This document shows positions 1 to 12,164 of a stretch of DNA of 64,000 nt, in pieces (the first letter of the stretch is position 1; the number at the start of each line of letters is the position of its first letter). The position numbers and the translations under genes are program-made. The DNA is taken from NCBI GenBank assembly GCA_022749755.1, contig CM040452.1, forward strand, positions 4,544,350 through 4,608,349. Reading direction: 5' to 3'. Source of the stretch: Azadirachta indica (taxonomy: Eukaryota; Streptophyta; Magnoliopsida; Sapindales; Meliaceae). Under the pieces are notes generated by a model. It made no database searches, had not been told where the DNA came from, and saw nothing but the letters and a program-made list of their open reading frames with translations.

Positions 1-420
1 TAGCAGTAGATTGGCAGTAAACAGCAGCAGAAAAAGGTATCCGCAGTAGTCAACAAAGAACCAGCAAAGGAGGCATCAAAGAAGCAACAACTTGCAGCAG
101 GAAAATGTTATATGTCCTGATTGACAACAAACAGCAGCAGAGAGCAATTGCAGCAAGCAAAATGACCACTGGTAGAACTATGATGAAGTAAGCAGAAGGC
201 TATGCATGAAACAATAGTCCAACAACATAGAAGGAACCAGCAGCATCATGCAGGGGAGTGGCAAACGACATTTGGATGTTATATTAGCTATAGTCCAGTA
301 GCATATTCCAGCAGCAAACGAGTACAGTCATTTCCAGCTACTGGGAAATCAGCAAATAAATCGAAAGTTGGGGACATTCCAAATATTGAGATGCAAATGT
401 CTGCGGATGAGAGGGGGCGG
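1..420. repeat. CAGCA-rich low-complexity tract
   Basis: The first ~420 bases are dense in CAGCAG/CAACA words and differ in composition from the very AT-rich DNA that follows. Open frames of 60-116 codons exist on both strands, but they overlap each other and show no recognisable domain. The tract could be the edge of a transposon or a decayed gene that starts outside the window. I assign no function. Confidence 0.35.
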
Positions 421-552
421 ATCATTCCACCAATAAAAAGAGGAATAATTAAAACATGTATCAAATTACTTTTATTTTTGTTAAGATTTACCAATTACAC
501 TAGCGAAGAGTTTGTATCAATGTTTTTTAAACGAAATTTTTTTACAAATTAG

Positions 553-2110
553 GAGCCATTAGAATTATATAATTTTAATAATCGAGACTAAATTTAATAT
601 GTATACTTAATTAATCATAAATAGTGCACACTTTTTTTAAAGCTCAGTGTGCAATTTAATTAAAAAGAAGAATAGAGTACATTTGTATGCTAGTTTCTTA
701 AGAGAAAAACGGAGAGATATATTGTAGATAGGGTATAGTTGAGATTTTTAAGTGAGGGAAATTTATTAAAGGTATGTTTGCAACAATTTTTTGCATAGTC
801 AATTTTTTCTAATTATCCTTAGCAATTGTTGGTTTTTCTCTGATATCAAAGGTTTTCACATAAATATTATATTGTATGGTTGATGTTTTTTCCATCTATT
901 TTTTGTTATTATTTTGTTTAATATTTTTGTTTTACAAGATTTTGGATGGGATTTAAATTATTCCTATCAAATAACCAAATAACTATTTCAACATCTTTTT
1001 TGTGCATTTGGATTGAACCTAATACAAAATAGTTTTGTTGTGGATTTGTAGCATTTAGGGCAAGTTCTTAGTCCAAGTCTACTCACCGTATAGTCTATAA
1101 AAATTTTGCTACTAAATATATATAAAAGTAAAATTGATTCTCCACTTAGTTTGACATCTTACAATGTATGCAAAAAGTCAACGGATCAAGTGTTCCTATC
1201 CCTCACGTTGATGTGTTTAAGTGTGAAATGAACTATAGAAATTTACGAATTTATTTACTGTGTTTAGGTGTGAAATGAATGGGATGAGAATTTTTTCTTT
1301 TAAAGGTAAGGGGTGGATCATGGCTCAAGTATATTTTTGATCCCTTACTTTTCTCAGGTTCAAATATAGTTGACTTACAAAATGGAGAGAGTAGCTTATC
1401 AAATCAGCCAGCTTTAGGCCAAATGCGATGAGATTATTAGATGAGTGATAAACAATAATAAATATATAAAAATAATTCAATGGGAATTGAATGTGATGTG
1501 AATGCAAATTAAAATTATTTAAATGATCTTAATTAATTAATATGATAAGGCATGAGATATATTACCATCGCACTTAATTTTCAAAAGGAATAGATTGTCT
1601 TTCTTGGAAAGTTTTATATACTTGGAATATATTTGTAATATATTGTCTATAAAATTATGTAATAAAATTATGTCACGTTTATATATCTATTGGTACATAA
1701 CAATGACAAAAATAATACAATATATTTTTCTTACTTTTTTGTAATGAAATTGATTTTACTCCCGCAAGAAATTAAAAAGAAATTTGCAAGCACCACAAAT
1801 ATCGAGTCTTGATGGAAGCCCTAATCAGGAAGTGAGTTTTGCAATTAAGATATATAAGTTATTTTTATCTTGCTAGCTATGAGTTAATATTATGAAAGTA
1901 ATCGATTGTTTTGTTATATTATTTGATAAATAATTGATAACCATGTACTTAGGAAAAAATACAGGTTAGGGAAAAAAAATCCTAATCCATAAAGCAAAGC
2001 CAATATTTAATTTATTGCACCATAAATAGACATCCTTCCAAGCAAAGAGAGGAAATTAACACCCACTTCTGAATCTCCTGATACCAACTTTCAACTATTC
2101 TTCGTTAAGA
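553..2110. other. AT-rich intergenic DNA, nothing recognised
   Basis: AT-rich sequence with short poly-A/T runs and only trivial open frames. I see no conserved protein, RNA gene or clear terminal repeats. The last ~100 bases lead into the plus-strand BAHD remnant at 2111 and may be its old 5' flank. Confidence 0.4.
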
Positions 2111-2250
2111 ATGTCTCCAAGTTCAAGTCAAAGTATTCTCAGTTACGGGGCAGGCACCGAAGCTAATTGCTCCGGCAAGACAAACACCCGAGTGCTAAAG
2201 CAACTTTCAGACGGATAACCAACAAGGCGTCAGGTTCCTATGACATCTAA
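2111..2250 (+). pseudogene. BAHD acyltransferase exon-1 remnant, opposite orientation
   Basis: Read on the plus strand, this stretch matches the start of BAHD exon 1. It shows VFSVTGQAPKLIAPARQTPE in one frame, then KQLSD in another, then the RQVP equivalent of RFQVP. The frame changes near 2191, and an in-frame stop follows KQLSDG. An ATG at 2111 sits where the gene start would be. Nothing homologous follows beyond about 2250. It is the only array piece on the plus strand, so it marks an inversion or an independent insertion at the left edge of the array. The homology is seen directly; the history is inferred. Confidence 0.7.
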
Positions 2251-3743
2251 ATTTATAAAATTACAATTTCACTATTTTTAGTTATTAAAAATAAAAACAA
2301 GAGTTAATACGTAGGAGGGATATGATAATTTTTATAAAGTTTGAACCGAATTAAAAGTTATTAATATTTGGTGAAGTAAATTAAAAATTATTCTACTTCA
2401 CTAATGACTGAAAAGTAATAAAAATTTGATTAAAAGACCTAAGTGATAATTTTTAAGAAAATTTGAGATTTTCTTTATTTGATATGTGAAACATTCCAAT
2501 TAAAATAATATTTTTAAAATGTTAAATACTAAAATGAAATTATCTCGTTACTAAGGTTTTAAGTCACCTAGCTAGCTACTCAATCAATTACTTGCTTTAT
2601 CAAATAAAAAGTTTTATCTTGGAAAATAAGTGAGTGTTATTTGGTGTCATTAATTTACACAACATTATAAAAGAATAATAGTAGTGGATTCTGAAGCCAT
2701 ATAATACAGCACAAGGGAGTAATGCAACATTGTAATAATTTTTTATAGAAATAAGTTCTCTTCCATAATTTTATCATTAAAATGAAACTCGAAATATGTA
2801 ATGCGAAATTTAACATAAAATTTTAAACTAGTTACTATATATAAAATTAGAAATTTATAAAATATAAGTTAAGACATACTGTTGAAATTAAAAATTAATT
2901 TTATTTAGTGAGAAAAGGACACGTAAGTTTTTATAAAGTTTGCTTTAATATAGTGATTAATCTTAATAATTTTAAAAATATCTATAAAAATCTCAATTTA
3001 TTTTAAAATAATAATTGTACTCTTATTAATAATAATTATTCAATAAGAATAATTATTGTCTTTAATATTTGATAAAATATAATGTATTTATAAAAAGTAT
3101 ATTGATAAGTATATATTATAATAAATAACATTTCATTTTTACTGTATTAGATATATCAATTATATAATATATTTTATATCTTTTTACTTTATATAAATAT
3201 AAATTATAATATAATCATATTGTACTCTTTGATATTTTATTTATATATTAATATTTATTTATAATTTAGTTTATGTATTTTCTAATACTTAGTTCATATT
3301 GAATTGTTAACATATTATAAAATAAATAAATTTATATTTTAATTATAATATATTAACAAATATTTTATCTTATTTATAAAATATATAAATTTATGATTAT
3401 AAATTTTACATATGCTAATAAATATTATATTATTATTGAACTATTAAATAATATTATAAATTAAGACTCTTATACATATTTGTAATAATTATTAGAATTA
3501 ATCAATACATTAAGTCAAATTTTAGGATTTATATATAATTTTTTTTAGCTTAATTTTTACTGTGTTTAGTTTTATTAAGTTTAATTTTTATGATATTGAA
3601 AAGAAATAAATAAAAAAACAATAAAACAATAAAATACATAAAAAAGGAAAATTTTATAAAAATTAATAATAAAAAATAAATATATATTAAAAAAAACAGT
3701 TGTAAGGAATCATGAAGCTTTAATATCAAAGTATGGTTCTTTG
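2251..3743. other. AT-rich intergenic DNA
   Basis: Extremely AT-rich sequence (long ATATAAT-type runs) without a plausible coding frame. The minus-strand open frame at 3550-3747 is low-complexity Phe/Leu/Ile and is a product of composition. Confidence 0.4.
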
Positions 3744-4821
3744 TCAAAGTAGGGGAAATTGCTCAATTTCCCCCTAATTTTTTCTGAAATATGTAATTGA
3801 CTCCTTGTATTTTCAAAATTATCCCATTAGGTCCATTCATTACATTTGTTAACAGAAAAACATAGTTTTGTCCAAAATACCCCTGATTATTACATGAGGA
3901 CAGAGCGACGAGTCCCACTTGACAGTGAAATGAGTCCCACATAGTATTAATAATTTAATATTAATTAATATATTATTGTAATAATAACAAAATATTTTAG
4001 TAATAATATAATATAATTTAATATTAATACAATAATAAAAATAAGTATCGTACAATTAATATTTTATAATAGAATCACACACCAAAACTAGTCCTATATT
4101 AATTTTATTATTTAGTTAATTTATTATTTATTGTTAATTTTATGATTTATTTATTGATTGTATAATTGATAAAATAATAAAAATAAGTATTATACAATTA
4201 ATATTTCATAATACAATCACACACCAAATATAGTCCTCTATTAATTTTATTATTTTGTTAATTTATTATTTATTGTTAATTTTATGATTTATTTATTGAT
4301 TTTATTTTAATAAAATAATAAAAATAAATATCACATGATTAATATTTTATAATACAATCATATACCAAATATAGTCATGTATTAACTTTATTATTTTGTT
4401 AATTATATTATTTATTGTTAATTTTATGATTTATTTTTTATCATATATTTAATAAAATAATAAAAATAAGTATCATATAATTAATTTCATAATACAATCA
4501 CAAATTAAATATATTTCTGTATTAATTTTATTATTTATTATTAATTATGAATTTTATGATTTATTTATTTATTTTATTAATTATTAATTTATTTTTTTTG
4601 AGTATGTTTGGTGTGGTGGGGCACAATCTATATTGACTGTGGCAAGCTAATGAGAGACAGCATGACGTGGAGTGCAACTATTATTGTGCCCTCAAAATTG
4701 TAATTTTACTGTTAATAAATCTAACGGGTGGACCTAAAAGAATAATTTTAAAAATACATTAGAATTAACAAGCTATTTCAAAAACCTAAGAGGGAAATCA
4801 GAAATTTTCCTATCAAAGTAG
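3744..4821. mobile_element. Non-autonomous Mutator-like element with long terminal inverted repeats
   Basis: The sequence from 3753 (GGGAAATTGCTCAATTTCC...) reappears inverted at the right end, ending near 4812, and imperfect similarity extends roughly 100 bases inward on both sides (both include a GGTCCA/TGGACC segment and GTTAACAG/CTGTTAAT). The nine bases TCAAAGTAG flank both sides (3744-3752 and 4813-4821), matching the 9-bp target duplication of Mutator-like elements. The interior has no transposase frame; much of it is a minisatellite. The family call rests on TIR length and target-site size only. A similar TATCAAAGTA word near 3724 weakens the target-site argument slightly. Confidence 0.55.
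4031..4580. repeat. Four-copy ~140-bp minisatellite inside the element
   Basis: Four head-to-tail diverged units begin near 4031, 4171, 4313 and 4454. Each starts with AATAATAAAAATAA(G/A)TAT, continues through a CAATCACA-type word and a TATTAATTTTATTATTT stretch, and ends with TTTTATGATTTATTTATT. Lengths are about 130-142 bp. The array lies entirely within the inverted-repeat element. Confidence 0.8.
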
Positions 4822-5250
4822 AAATGTGAACAATCTAAGAAGGCCAGTGAAAGAATATTCTGGCAGTAGTGCCTTCTGGAGACAAACAGTTGTACAATAA
4901 TAATGTCTTTCGTAGTATACAATAATGTTTTCTGGGAGTAAATAAGAGATTTTTCAAGCGCTTGTATTGAGAATACTAAAAGCTTCAAGGATTTCTAGTT
5001 TATATGGTTACATTATTTTGACAAATATAAAGATATGATTATTCACGGCATTAAGGAGTCAAGATATTTTTTTTAAAAAAATAAAAAATTATTATTATTA
5101 AAAGTAAAGTTAAATACTTCAAAAAGATTAAATATATGGTATTTCAATAAGTTGGATAATCCTATTAGAGAAATTTTCATTACAAGAATGTGTTGGCCCT
5201 AAAAAATAATTACTAGCATAATTTATTTTTTTAAAAAAATCATATGCATA

Positions 5251-5288
5251 TATACATACATACATACATACATACATACATACATACT
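5251..5288. repeat. (ATAC)n microsatellite
   Basis: About nine tandem ATAC/CATA units. The same microsatellite recurs at 12921 in equivalent 3' flanking DNA of BAHD copy B, so it belongs to the duplicated unit. Confidence 0.9.
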
Positions 5289-5559
5289 TATACACGCACG
5301 AGGGAAGGTCCCCACCGGATCCGGTCCGATTGAAATGGTTTTGATCATCTCCTTAAAATTCATTAGACTTCAAGTACCCCAAATACAAGGGACAGAATAT
5401 ATTTATTAATATATTACAAATAATAGTTTGTAACATTATTTATTAATATATCACAAATAATCCGACAGATTTTCTCCAAGAAAAAAATAATAATAGTTTG
5501 AGAGCAACAACCGGGAATTTTGTGATTTGCCTTGAGACTCATTTTCCACATTGACAATA

Positions 5560-6137
5560 TAAATATTTATTAATATATTACAAATTTATTACTTCATTTT
5601 AAGTTTTAAATAAAATGTATGACATATATTTTTTATTTGAATTTTAATATAATCATAAATTATTATTATTATAAATATGTTATAAAATAAATAAATTAAT
5701 AAATATATATTTTTAATAAATTAATATTTATTTATGCCTTATTTTTAAATAAAAATTAATTAATATTAACATTAATATTTTTAATTAATTAATTTTACAT
5801 AAATATATTACATTTTTTCAAATTTTAAAGATTTATTTTTAATTTCTAAACAATATTTATTATATAAGAATATAATTATTATTTTTTAATAAATTAAAAC
5901 TTTTAAAGATATTTTTGAAACTACTGCAAAAAATATTAGGCCAAACTTTTGAGATTAAAAGAAAAAAATTTACCTAGAACAAACAATTAAAAACATTCCA
6001 ATATTAATTTCATTGTTCAATACAACAACATAACAACATAAGAAATGTTAAACGTAATTAATTGAATTTCAAAACACAAATCAACTCGACAATTTGTCTT
6101 TGGCCAGAAACCAAGTAGATCCACTTCTAAAGCTTGG
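5560..6137 (-). repeat. Duplicated BAHD 3' end (3' UTR plus last two codons)
   Basis: About 5985-6137 repeats the DNA at 6530-6675, including the 3' flank of copy A (CAAGTAGATCCACTTCTAAAGCTTG) and the reverse complement of its terminal Lys-Leu-stop codons. Upstream, 5615-5720 matches the AT-rich DNA at about 6145-6240. The arrangement is a tandem duplication of roughly 530 bp at the 3' end of copy A. The left copy has no coding body. Confidence 0.7.
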
Positions 6138-6664
6138 AACATATATTTTATTTGAATTATAATACAATCATAAATTATTATTATAAATATGTTATAAAGT
6201 ATGTTGTAAAATAAATAAATTAATAAATATATATTTTTAATAAATTAATGTTTATTTATGCTTTATTTTTAATTTAAAATAAGTAACATTAACATTAATA
6301 TTTTTTAATTAATATATTTTTACATTGATATATTGTATTTTTTTTCAACTTTTAAATATTTCTTCGTAATTGTTTTAAATAATTATTATTATATAAGAGT
6401 ATAATTGTTACTTTTTAATATATTAAAATTTTAAAAAATATTTTTAAAACTATTAAAATTAATAAGATATTAAACCAAACTTTTGAAATTCAAAAAGAAA
6501 AACATTTACCCAAAACAAACAATTTAAACCATTCCAATATTAATTTCAGATTTCATTGCAACAAGATAACAACATAAGAAACGTTAAACGTAATTTATTG
6601 GATTTCAAAATACAAATCCAAAGTCAACTCGTTGTCTTTGGCTACAAACCAAGTAGATCCACTT

Positions 6665-8308
6665 CTAAAGCTTGCAAAATATCTGAGTCTGCTCAAATTC
6701 CTGCTGCATCACCCTCTTCACCTCTTCTTCAAACCTCTTCATAGCCAACATTGGCAAGCACATTGGCAAAACATATCTAGGCTCTCCATTCTTGTTTTGG
6801 TTCTTCATAACGAAGCTAATCAATGAGACAGCACAAGGAGTTCCAGCATAAATTGGTTTTCCCCACCCAAAATCAACCTCTCCAAAACCAACTTGAGTTA
6901 CATTAGAAACAATGAAATTCCCCCTAACTGGGTGCTTGATTTGGCGTCCACTGATTACCATAAGATCCGCCACTGATCTTATATATTCTTCGTTCATTTT
7001 AGCCTTCGCCTTCTGCACCAATTCCACAGCATATCCCAACGGATTTCTACACAAATCTTCAGCATTTGAACACACAGCTGGGAATGCAAATGCATTGCCA
7101 TAATACCCAGATGGTAGTTGCATGTTATAACGTTTCCCTCGTGCGCTAACTATACATGAAAATCGAACAATCTCTTCAGGATCATATTTAAGTGCTCTTG
7201 TTCGACATTTCCATGCAAGAGCAGTCAACAAATCAAATGTCGAACATTTTCTGAGGTGAAGAGGAAACTGATTTCTCAGAGCTCTTATCTCCTTGAGAGC
7301 AAAGAAGAATAACTTGTTGTGCATGTCATTTTCGTTTGTGTCTGGATTGTATTTTTCTTCCCCGTATTCATGGTGGATGCATGTTACTTGCAGTGGATTT
7401 CTAGCGTTTAAGAGTTCTCGTTGCCAAACAGGGAATATGGATGGTGCATTTTCTCCTCTTCCCATCTCTTCTATCGTTTTCAAGAATTGTACCAATCCCT
7501 GTGCATCACATATTGTGTGGTTCAAACGTAAGGCAAGAATGAATCCTCCACAAATCAAACGAGTCACCTGCATGTAAACAAAGAAATATCATGATATATA
7601 TCCAAATTTTATGTATAGAACCATAAAAGTATAATATATATAAACGATAATACAGTATAAAATATTCTTTCATAAATACAAATAATAAATATGTCTCTGA
7701 AGGTAGTTTAAGTGATGGTGTGAAGCTTACCACTCCTAATTTCTAACCCACGCCGCAAGTCCAAAAGCAGCATTTTTTCTTTTCTAACCAAATGTTTAGT
7801 CTAAGTGAAAAAAGAAAATCACATATATACTAACTAAATTAAGTAAAGAGAGGCTCACTTGAATTAACAATAATGGGCAACCAACAATGCCGTCGGAGCC
7901 TGGCACATTATAAAGTAATTCATCCAAATAAGAAGAAGGAGACTGATCATCATCTCTAAGCTGCTCAAGTGTAAAGTTAGCATCAGCCTCAATAAACAAT
8001 AGTCCTTCCCCATTGCAGTCCACCATAAGCTTGCGATTGTCACCTTCTTTAAGCCTACCGGCTAGAGGATAATAAAACACGAGAGCTTTACTTATGGCTT
8101 CTCTAATAACCCCAACTGGATCTTTCCCTTTCATTGAAGGTGAAGGATTATTTTTGTAAAAGAATATTACAGGAACCTGAAACCTGAAGCTTTCTTGGTC
8201 ATCTATGTCTGAGAGTTGCTTCACTTCTCGCGGTGTAGGTCTTGCCGGAGCAATTAGTTCCGGGGCCTGACGGGTGACTGAGAAAACTTGAGGAAATTTT
8301 AATGACAT
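6665..8308 (-). CDS. BAHD alcohol acyltransferase, copy A (benzyl alcohol O-benzoyltransferase-like)
   Basis: Predicted cytosolic acyl-CoA:alcohol O-acyltransferase forming volatile or conjugated esters. Exon 1 is 7859-8308, exon 2 is 6665-7567, and the intron is 7568-7858 with GT-AG ends. The spliced product is 450 residues, normal for BAHD enzymes. The catalytic HXXXD motif is HTICD at about residues 167-171, just after the intron; the structural DFGWG motif is intact at about 382-386. The N-terminal [11 protein letters not shown] and central YYPLAGRL motifs resemble the BEBT/AMAT group. The ATG at 8306-8308 aligns with the start of the copies. A G-box occurs twice in the 5' flank (8453 and 8655). 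Copy B is its closest relative. Substrate cannot be told from sequence. Confidence 0.88.
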
Positions 8309-8378
8309 ATTTTATTAGTCAATATGTGAATGGCTTAAAGCTTAGTTATTTGAGTAATGAGTTGAAGTTGAAAATTTA

Positions 8379-8686
8379 TAGTGCATAATTGATAGGGAAG
8401 TCAATAAGAAATGGGAAAGAAAAAGGAATTGATTAAATGAATCGGCCCTTCACACGTGAATAATGATTCTAACATGAATTATCATTTTTCGAAGAATTGC
8501 GTGTATCCTTTGTGTTCGCTTCATCCTGTTACAACCATGTAGGTTGTGACATCTCTCTCTACCTACAGCTATCAAATTTATAGTGCAATAATTGAGAGGC
8601 AAGTCAATGAGAAACGGGAAAGAAAAAGGAATGATTAAATGAATCGGTCCTTCACACGTGAATAATGATCCTAACGTGAATTAATT
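8379..8686 (-). promoter_or_regulatory. Tandemly duplicated upstream block with G-box, copy A
   Basis: A block of about 105 bp at 8379-8486 is repeated at 8580-8686. Each copy carries CTTCACACGTGAATAATGAT with a CACGTG core (8453-8458 and 8655-8660). CACGTG is the established G-box bound by plant bZIP and bHLH factors. The block lies 70-380 bp upstream of the copy A start. Related blocks stand upstream of the remnants at 11437 and 18309, but copy B has lost the G-box section. Regulatory function is inferred. Confidence 0.5.
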
Positions 8687-8689
8687 TTT

Positions 8690-10180
8690 GTGTGGACGAA
8701 ATTGTTTGTGGATAATCCATGAGTTGCAGTAGCTATCACAGAAACACGTACGAGAATTCCAATCAATATACATGGTTTCGTTAAAAATTTTGTTCAAACC
8801 TTGGTATCTTAGAGAGGATCGGTTTACTGTCATTACCACTTGTTGGATTAGCTTTGTCCCAATATCATTCTCATGAAGAATAAAATTTTTAAAAAATTAC
8901 TGTAAAATTTAATTTGTTTATAGATTTTAAAGTTATATTCTAATAGATAATTTAAAAATTTTTTTGGATATCTTAATTTGTCAATTGTAATAATTCGTCT
9001 GACAAAATAATGCCTTTTGAAAAATTTAATTCAAGTGAAATATGTGTTTTCTAGTGAAACCTATTCCAATTCAAAAAAAATTTACTTCCACACAATTAGG
9101 AATACTTAAACCCTTTTTCATTCTGAAAAGAGAAGGAAAATAGATGCTTTATTACTAAATTATTAACGAGTTACTTAACAACATTGCATTAAATAAAGGA
9201 AGCTCACCATCTCGTTGTGACAATACCTTAGATGACTCCCGCATGATATCTTACTTTCTACATTTATAGAGGTTTATCTGTTTAAGCATATTATCAATTG
9301 ATTGACCTAAATGAAAAAGAATATTGAAGCAAAAGGAAGCTGAAACTGTATTTTTGTTTTCCTCTTTAATTTAGGGTTTATTTTATGTTATTTCCACCTA
9401 ATTTAGTTTTATACCCTCATTTTTTAAAGTAATTATTTCCAGCTGAAACTGTTTGGACATATAATTTATTTTACATCAATGACTATTGTAGCACAACTAT
9501 CATTAAGGTCTGTATCTTTGACATTTTATTGAATAGGATCTCTTTTTTTTTTTTTTGGTTATAAATTATTTTGTATTATATATTTACTGACAAATATACA
9601 AATATTTATTTGTGATTTTTACTTAATGTTAGGTATATTTTAATAATATGAACTATTACCATATTTTAGTTGGATTTCAAAATACAAAACAATAAAAGAA
9701 TAGTCTAGTAGCAGTTGTGTCCTTCTAAAAGACAAGCAGTAGTAAAATAATGTCTTTCATAGGTAAATGGGAATGCTAATGTTTTCTAGGAGTGAATAAC
9801 AGATTTTTCAAACATTTGTATTGAGAATATTATAAAAAAAGAATCAAGGAGGTAATGGAGTATCAAAAAATATATAGAAGAATAATAGAGTATTAATTAA
9901 AAAAATAGGGGTAATAAACGTTCTCCCAAAAATTTTATTTGTAAAAAATTTTGCTAGATATTTTTTTATTACTAGATATAAAAAGTAAATGGCCTATTTT
10001 GGAGATTTTGACAAAATGGACCATTTGACATTATTAAAATCTCTAAAATAGAGGATTTAGTTTTAATTTTTGTGTGGACGAAATTGTTTGTGGATGAGCC
10101 ATGAGTTGTGCAGTAGCTATCACAGAAACACGCGGAGGAATTCCAATCCATATACATGGTTGCGTTAAAAATATTATCGA
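8690..10180. repeat. Array flank repeat unit (first copies)
   Basis: Non-coding DNA repeated elsewhere. Positions 8682-8880 match 11600-11800 and, more weakly, 18495-18680. Positions 9120-9830 match 11970-12620, and 9350-9480 matches 19450-19560. A shorter copy of the GTGGACGAAATTGTTTGTGG segment lies at 10070-10165. These are duplicated 5' and inter-gene flanks of BAHD copies. No genes seen. Confidence 0.75.
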
Positions 10181-11247
10181 TTGGTTGATCTAAATTAGTA
10201 GAAAAAAATTATTGAAGCAAAAGGAAGCCCAAATTGTGTTTTTTCTTTAATTTGGGTTTTTATTTTATATTATTTCTCCCTAATTTGCTTTTATTTCTTC
10301 TTTTTTCCTTTTTAAGAGATGGAAATCGACAATTTATCTCCTATTAAATTCAAAAATAAACATTTACCCCCTTATTATTCAAAAAATAACAAAAACCTCT
10401 CACCATCAAGATTTTTTTGTTAAATGAACGAAAAAATATATTTTTACTTGAATGCCCTTAGAACCACCTGTGACAATGACCAAAGAGAGAGATAATTTAA
10501 TATGAGGGATAATAATATAATACATAAAAGACATCAAGATTCTTAAGGTTTCGCTAACGAGGCATGTAATTTTTAATAGTTTGAAAATTTACTTTAAAAG
10601 TTTTAATCCGTTAACATGCACAGCAAATATAGATGGAAAAGTATGATTTTACAATTATTTCCCTATTAATTATTATACTTAATTCCATAAATTTTAGGAA
10701 AATAGAACGTACTCACCTAAATTTTTGATAATATAAAAATATCTTCAACTTTTTTAACCCCTAAATAACTATTTATAATAACAAAAAAATAAGTATTATA
10801 TTCATATATCATTATCTTAAACTATTAAAAGACATAGAAAATAATTGACTATAATATTATTATTTTTACTTTTTTAGTAACTAATATAATTTTATTTTAA
10901 TATTTAAATTTGAAAATTATAAAATATTTTTTGATCCTTAATTGTTTTTTCTTTTAAAATTTGATGTCAATTTTTTACAATATTATTATATATAATTAAT
11001 ATTGACAAAATCTTAAGTTACTAATTTTTTGTAATATTAATTGTAAACTTTTTACAATGTAAAATTTGCTATAAAAAGGTAGTAAAATTTTACGACATAA
11101 AAATTTTAAATTTATTTGTAACAGATTTTATAAGACATTGTTTTTATTACTAATTGTAAAAAACTAAATTGTGTATTTTGGAAATTTTGACAAAATAGAC
11201 CATTTAATATTGTTAAATCTTTAAAATAGAGTAATTTGGAAATTTTG
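10181..11247. other. AT-rich array spacer
   Basis: No coding frame recognised. The part at 10185-10540 resembles 17665-17990, including the GACAATGACCAAAGAGAGAG-type words, so it too belongs to the repeated array spacer. The remainder to 11247 is unremarkable AT-rich sequence. Confidence 0.45.
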
Positions 11248-11437
11248 GATCTTTCCCTTCCATCGAAGGTGAAGGATTATTGTCGTAGAAGAGTATTACA
11301 GGAACCTGAAACCTTAAGCTTCCTTGGTCATCTATGTCTGAGAGTTGCTTCACTTATCGCGGTGTAGGTCTTGCCGGAGCAATTAGTTCCGGGGCCTGAC
11401 GAGTGACTGAGAAAACTTGAGGAAATTTTATTGACAT
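11248..11437 (-). pseudogene. BAHD acyltransferase 5' remnant (about 63 codons)
   Basis: Closely similar to the first 190 bases of copy A exon 1, from the ATG at 11435-11437 to the GGATC where copy A encodes the residues around GKDPVG. The frame has TAA at codon 28 (11354-11356), where copy A has GAA (Glu) in the TPREVK segment. Homology stops abruptly at 11248, so the gene body is deleted. The 5' flank at 11438-11800, including a G-box at 11578-11583, remains very similar to that of copy A. Confidence 0.85.
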
Positions 11438-12133
11438 ATTTTATCAGTTAATCAATGGCTTGAATCTTAGTTATTTGAGTAATGAGTTGAAGTAAAAAAT
11501 ATATGGTGCAATAATTGAGAGGCAAGTCAATGAGAAACGGGAAAGAAAAAGGAATGATTAAATGAATCGGTCCTTCACACGTGAATAATGATCCTAATGT
11601 GAATTAATTTTTGTGTGGACGAAATTGTTTGTGGATAATCCATGAGTTGCAGTAGCTATCACAGAAACACGTACGAGAATTCCAATCAATATACATGGTT
11701 TCGTTAAAAATTTTGTTCAAACCTCGGTATCTTAGAGACGATCGGTTTACTGTCATTACCACTTGTTGGATTAGCTTTGTCCCAATATCATTCTCATAAA
11801 TAATTTAAAATTTTTTTTGAACATCTTAATTTGTCAATTGTAATAATTCATCTGACAAAATAGTGCATTTTGAAAAATTTAATTCAAGAGAAATTTGTGT
11901 TTTCTAGTGAAACCTATTGCCCTTCAAAAAAAATTTACTTCCACACAATTACGAATACTTAAACCCTTTTTCATTCTAAAAAGAGAAGGAAAATGGATGC
12001 TTTACTACTAAATTATTAACGAGTTACTTAACCACATTGCATTAAATAAAGAAAGCTCACCATCTCCTTGTGACAATACCTTATTAACGAGTTACTTAGC
12101 AAAAAGAATATTGAAGCAAAAGAAGCTGAAAAC

Positions 12134-12164
<31 letters not shown>

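Noticed and set aside
202..552. 116-codon plus-strand open frame and an overlapping minus-strand frame in the CAGCA-rich region
   Set aside because: Low-complexity origin, overlapping frames on both strands, no domain, and an AT-rich tail; not supportable as a gene.
5251..5288. Tandem short repeats considered as a CRISPR-like array
   Set aside because: Simple tetranucleotide microsatellite in a plant nuclear region; no spacers.
7293..7577. Plus-strand frames opposite BAHD exon 2 (also at 6556, 6912, 13449, 14186, 20679, 24889, 32043 and 48011)
   Set aside because: They recur only because the antisense of a conserved exon stays open in all copies; no independent homology or start context.
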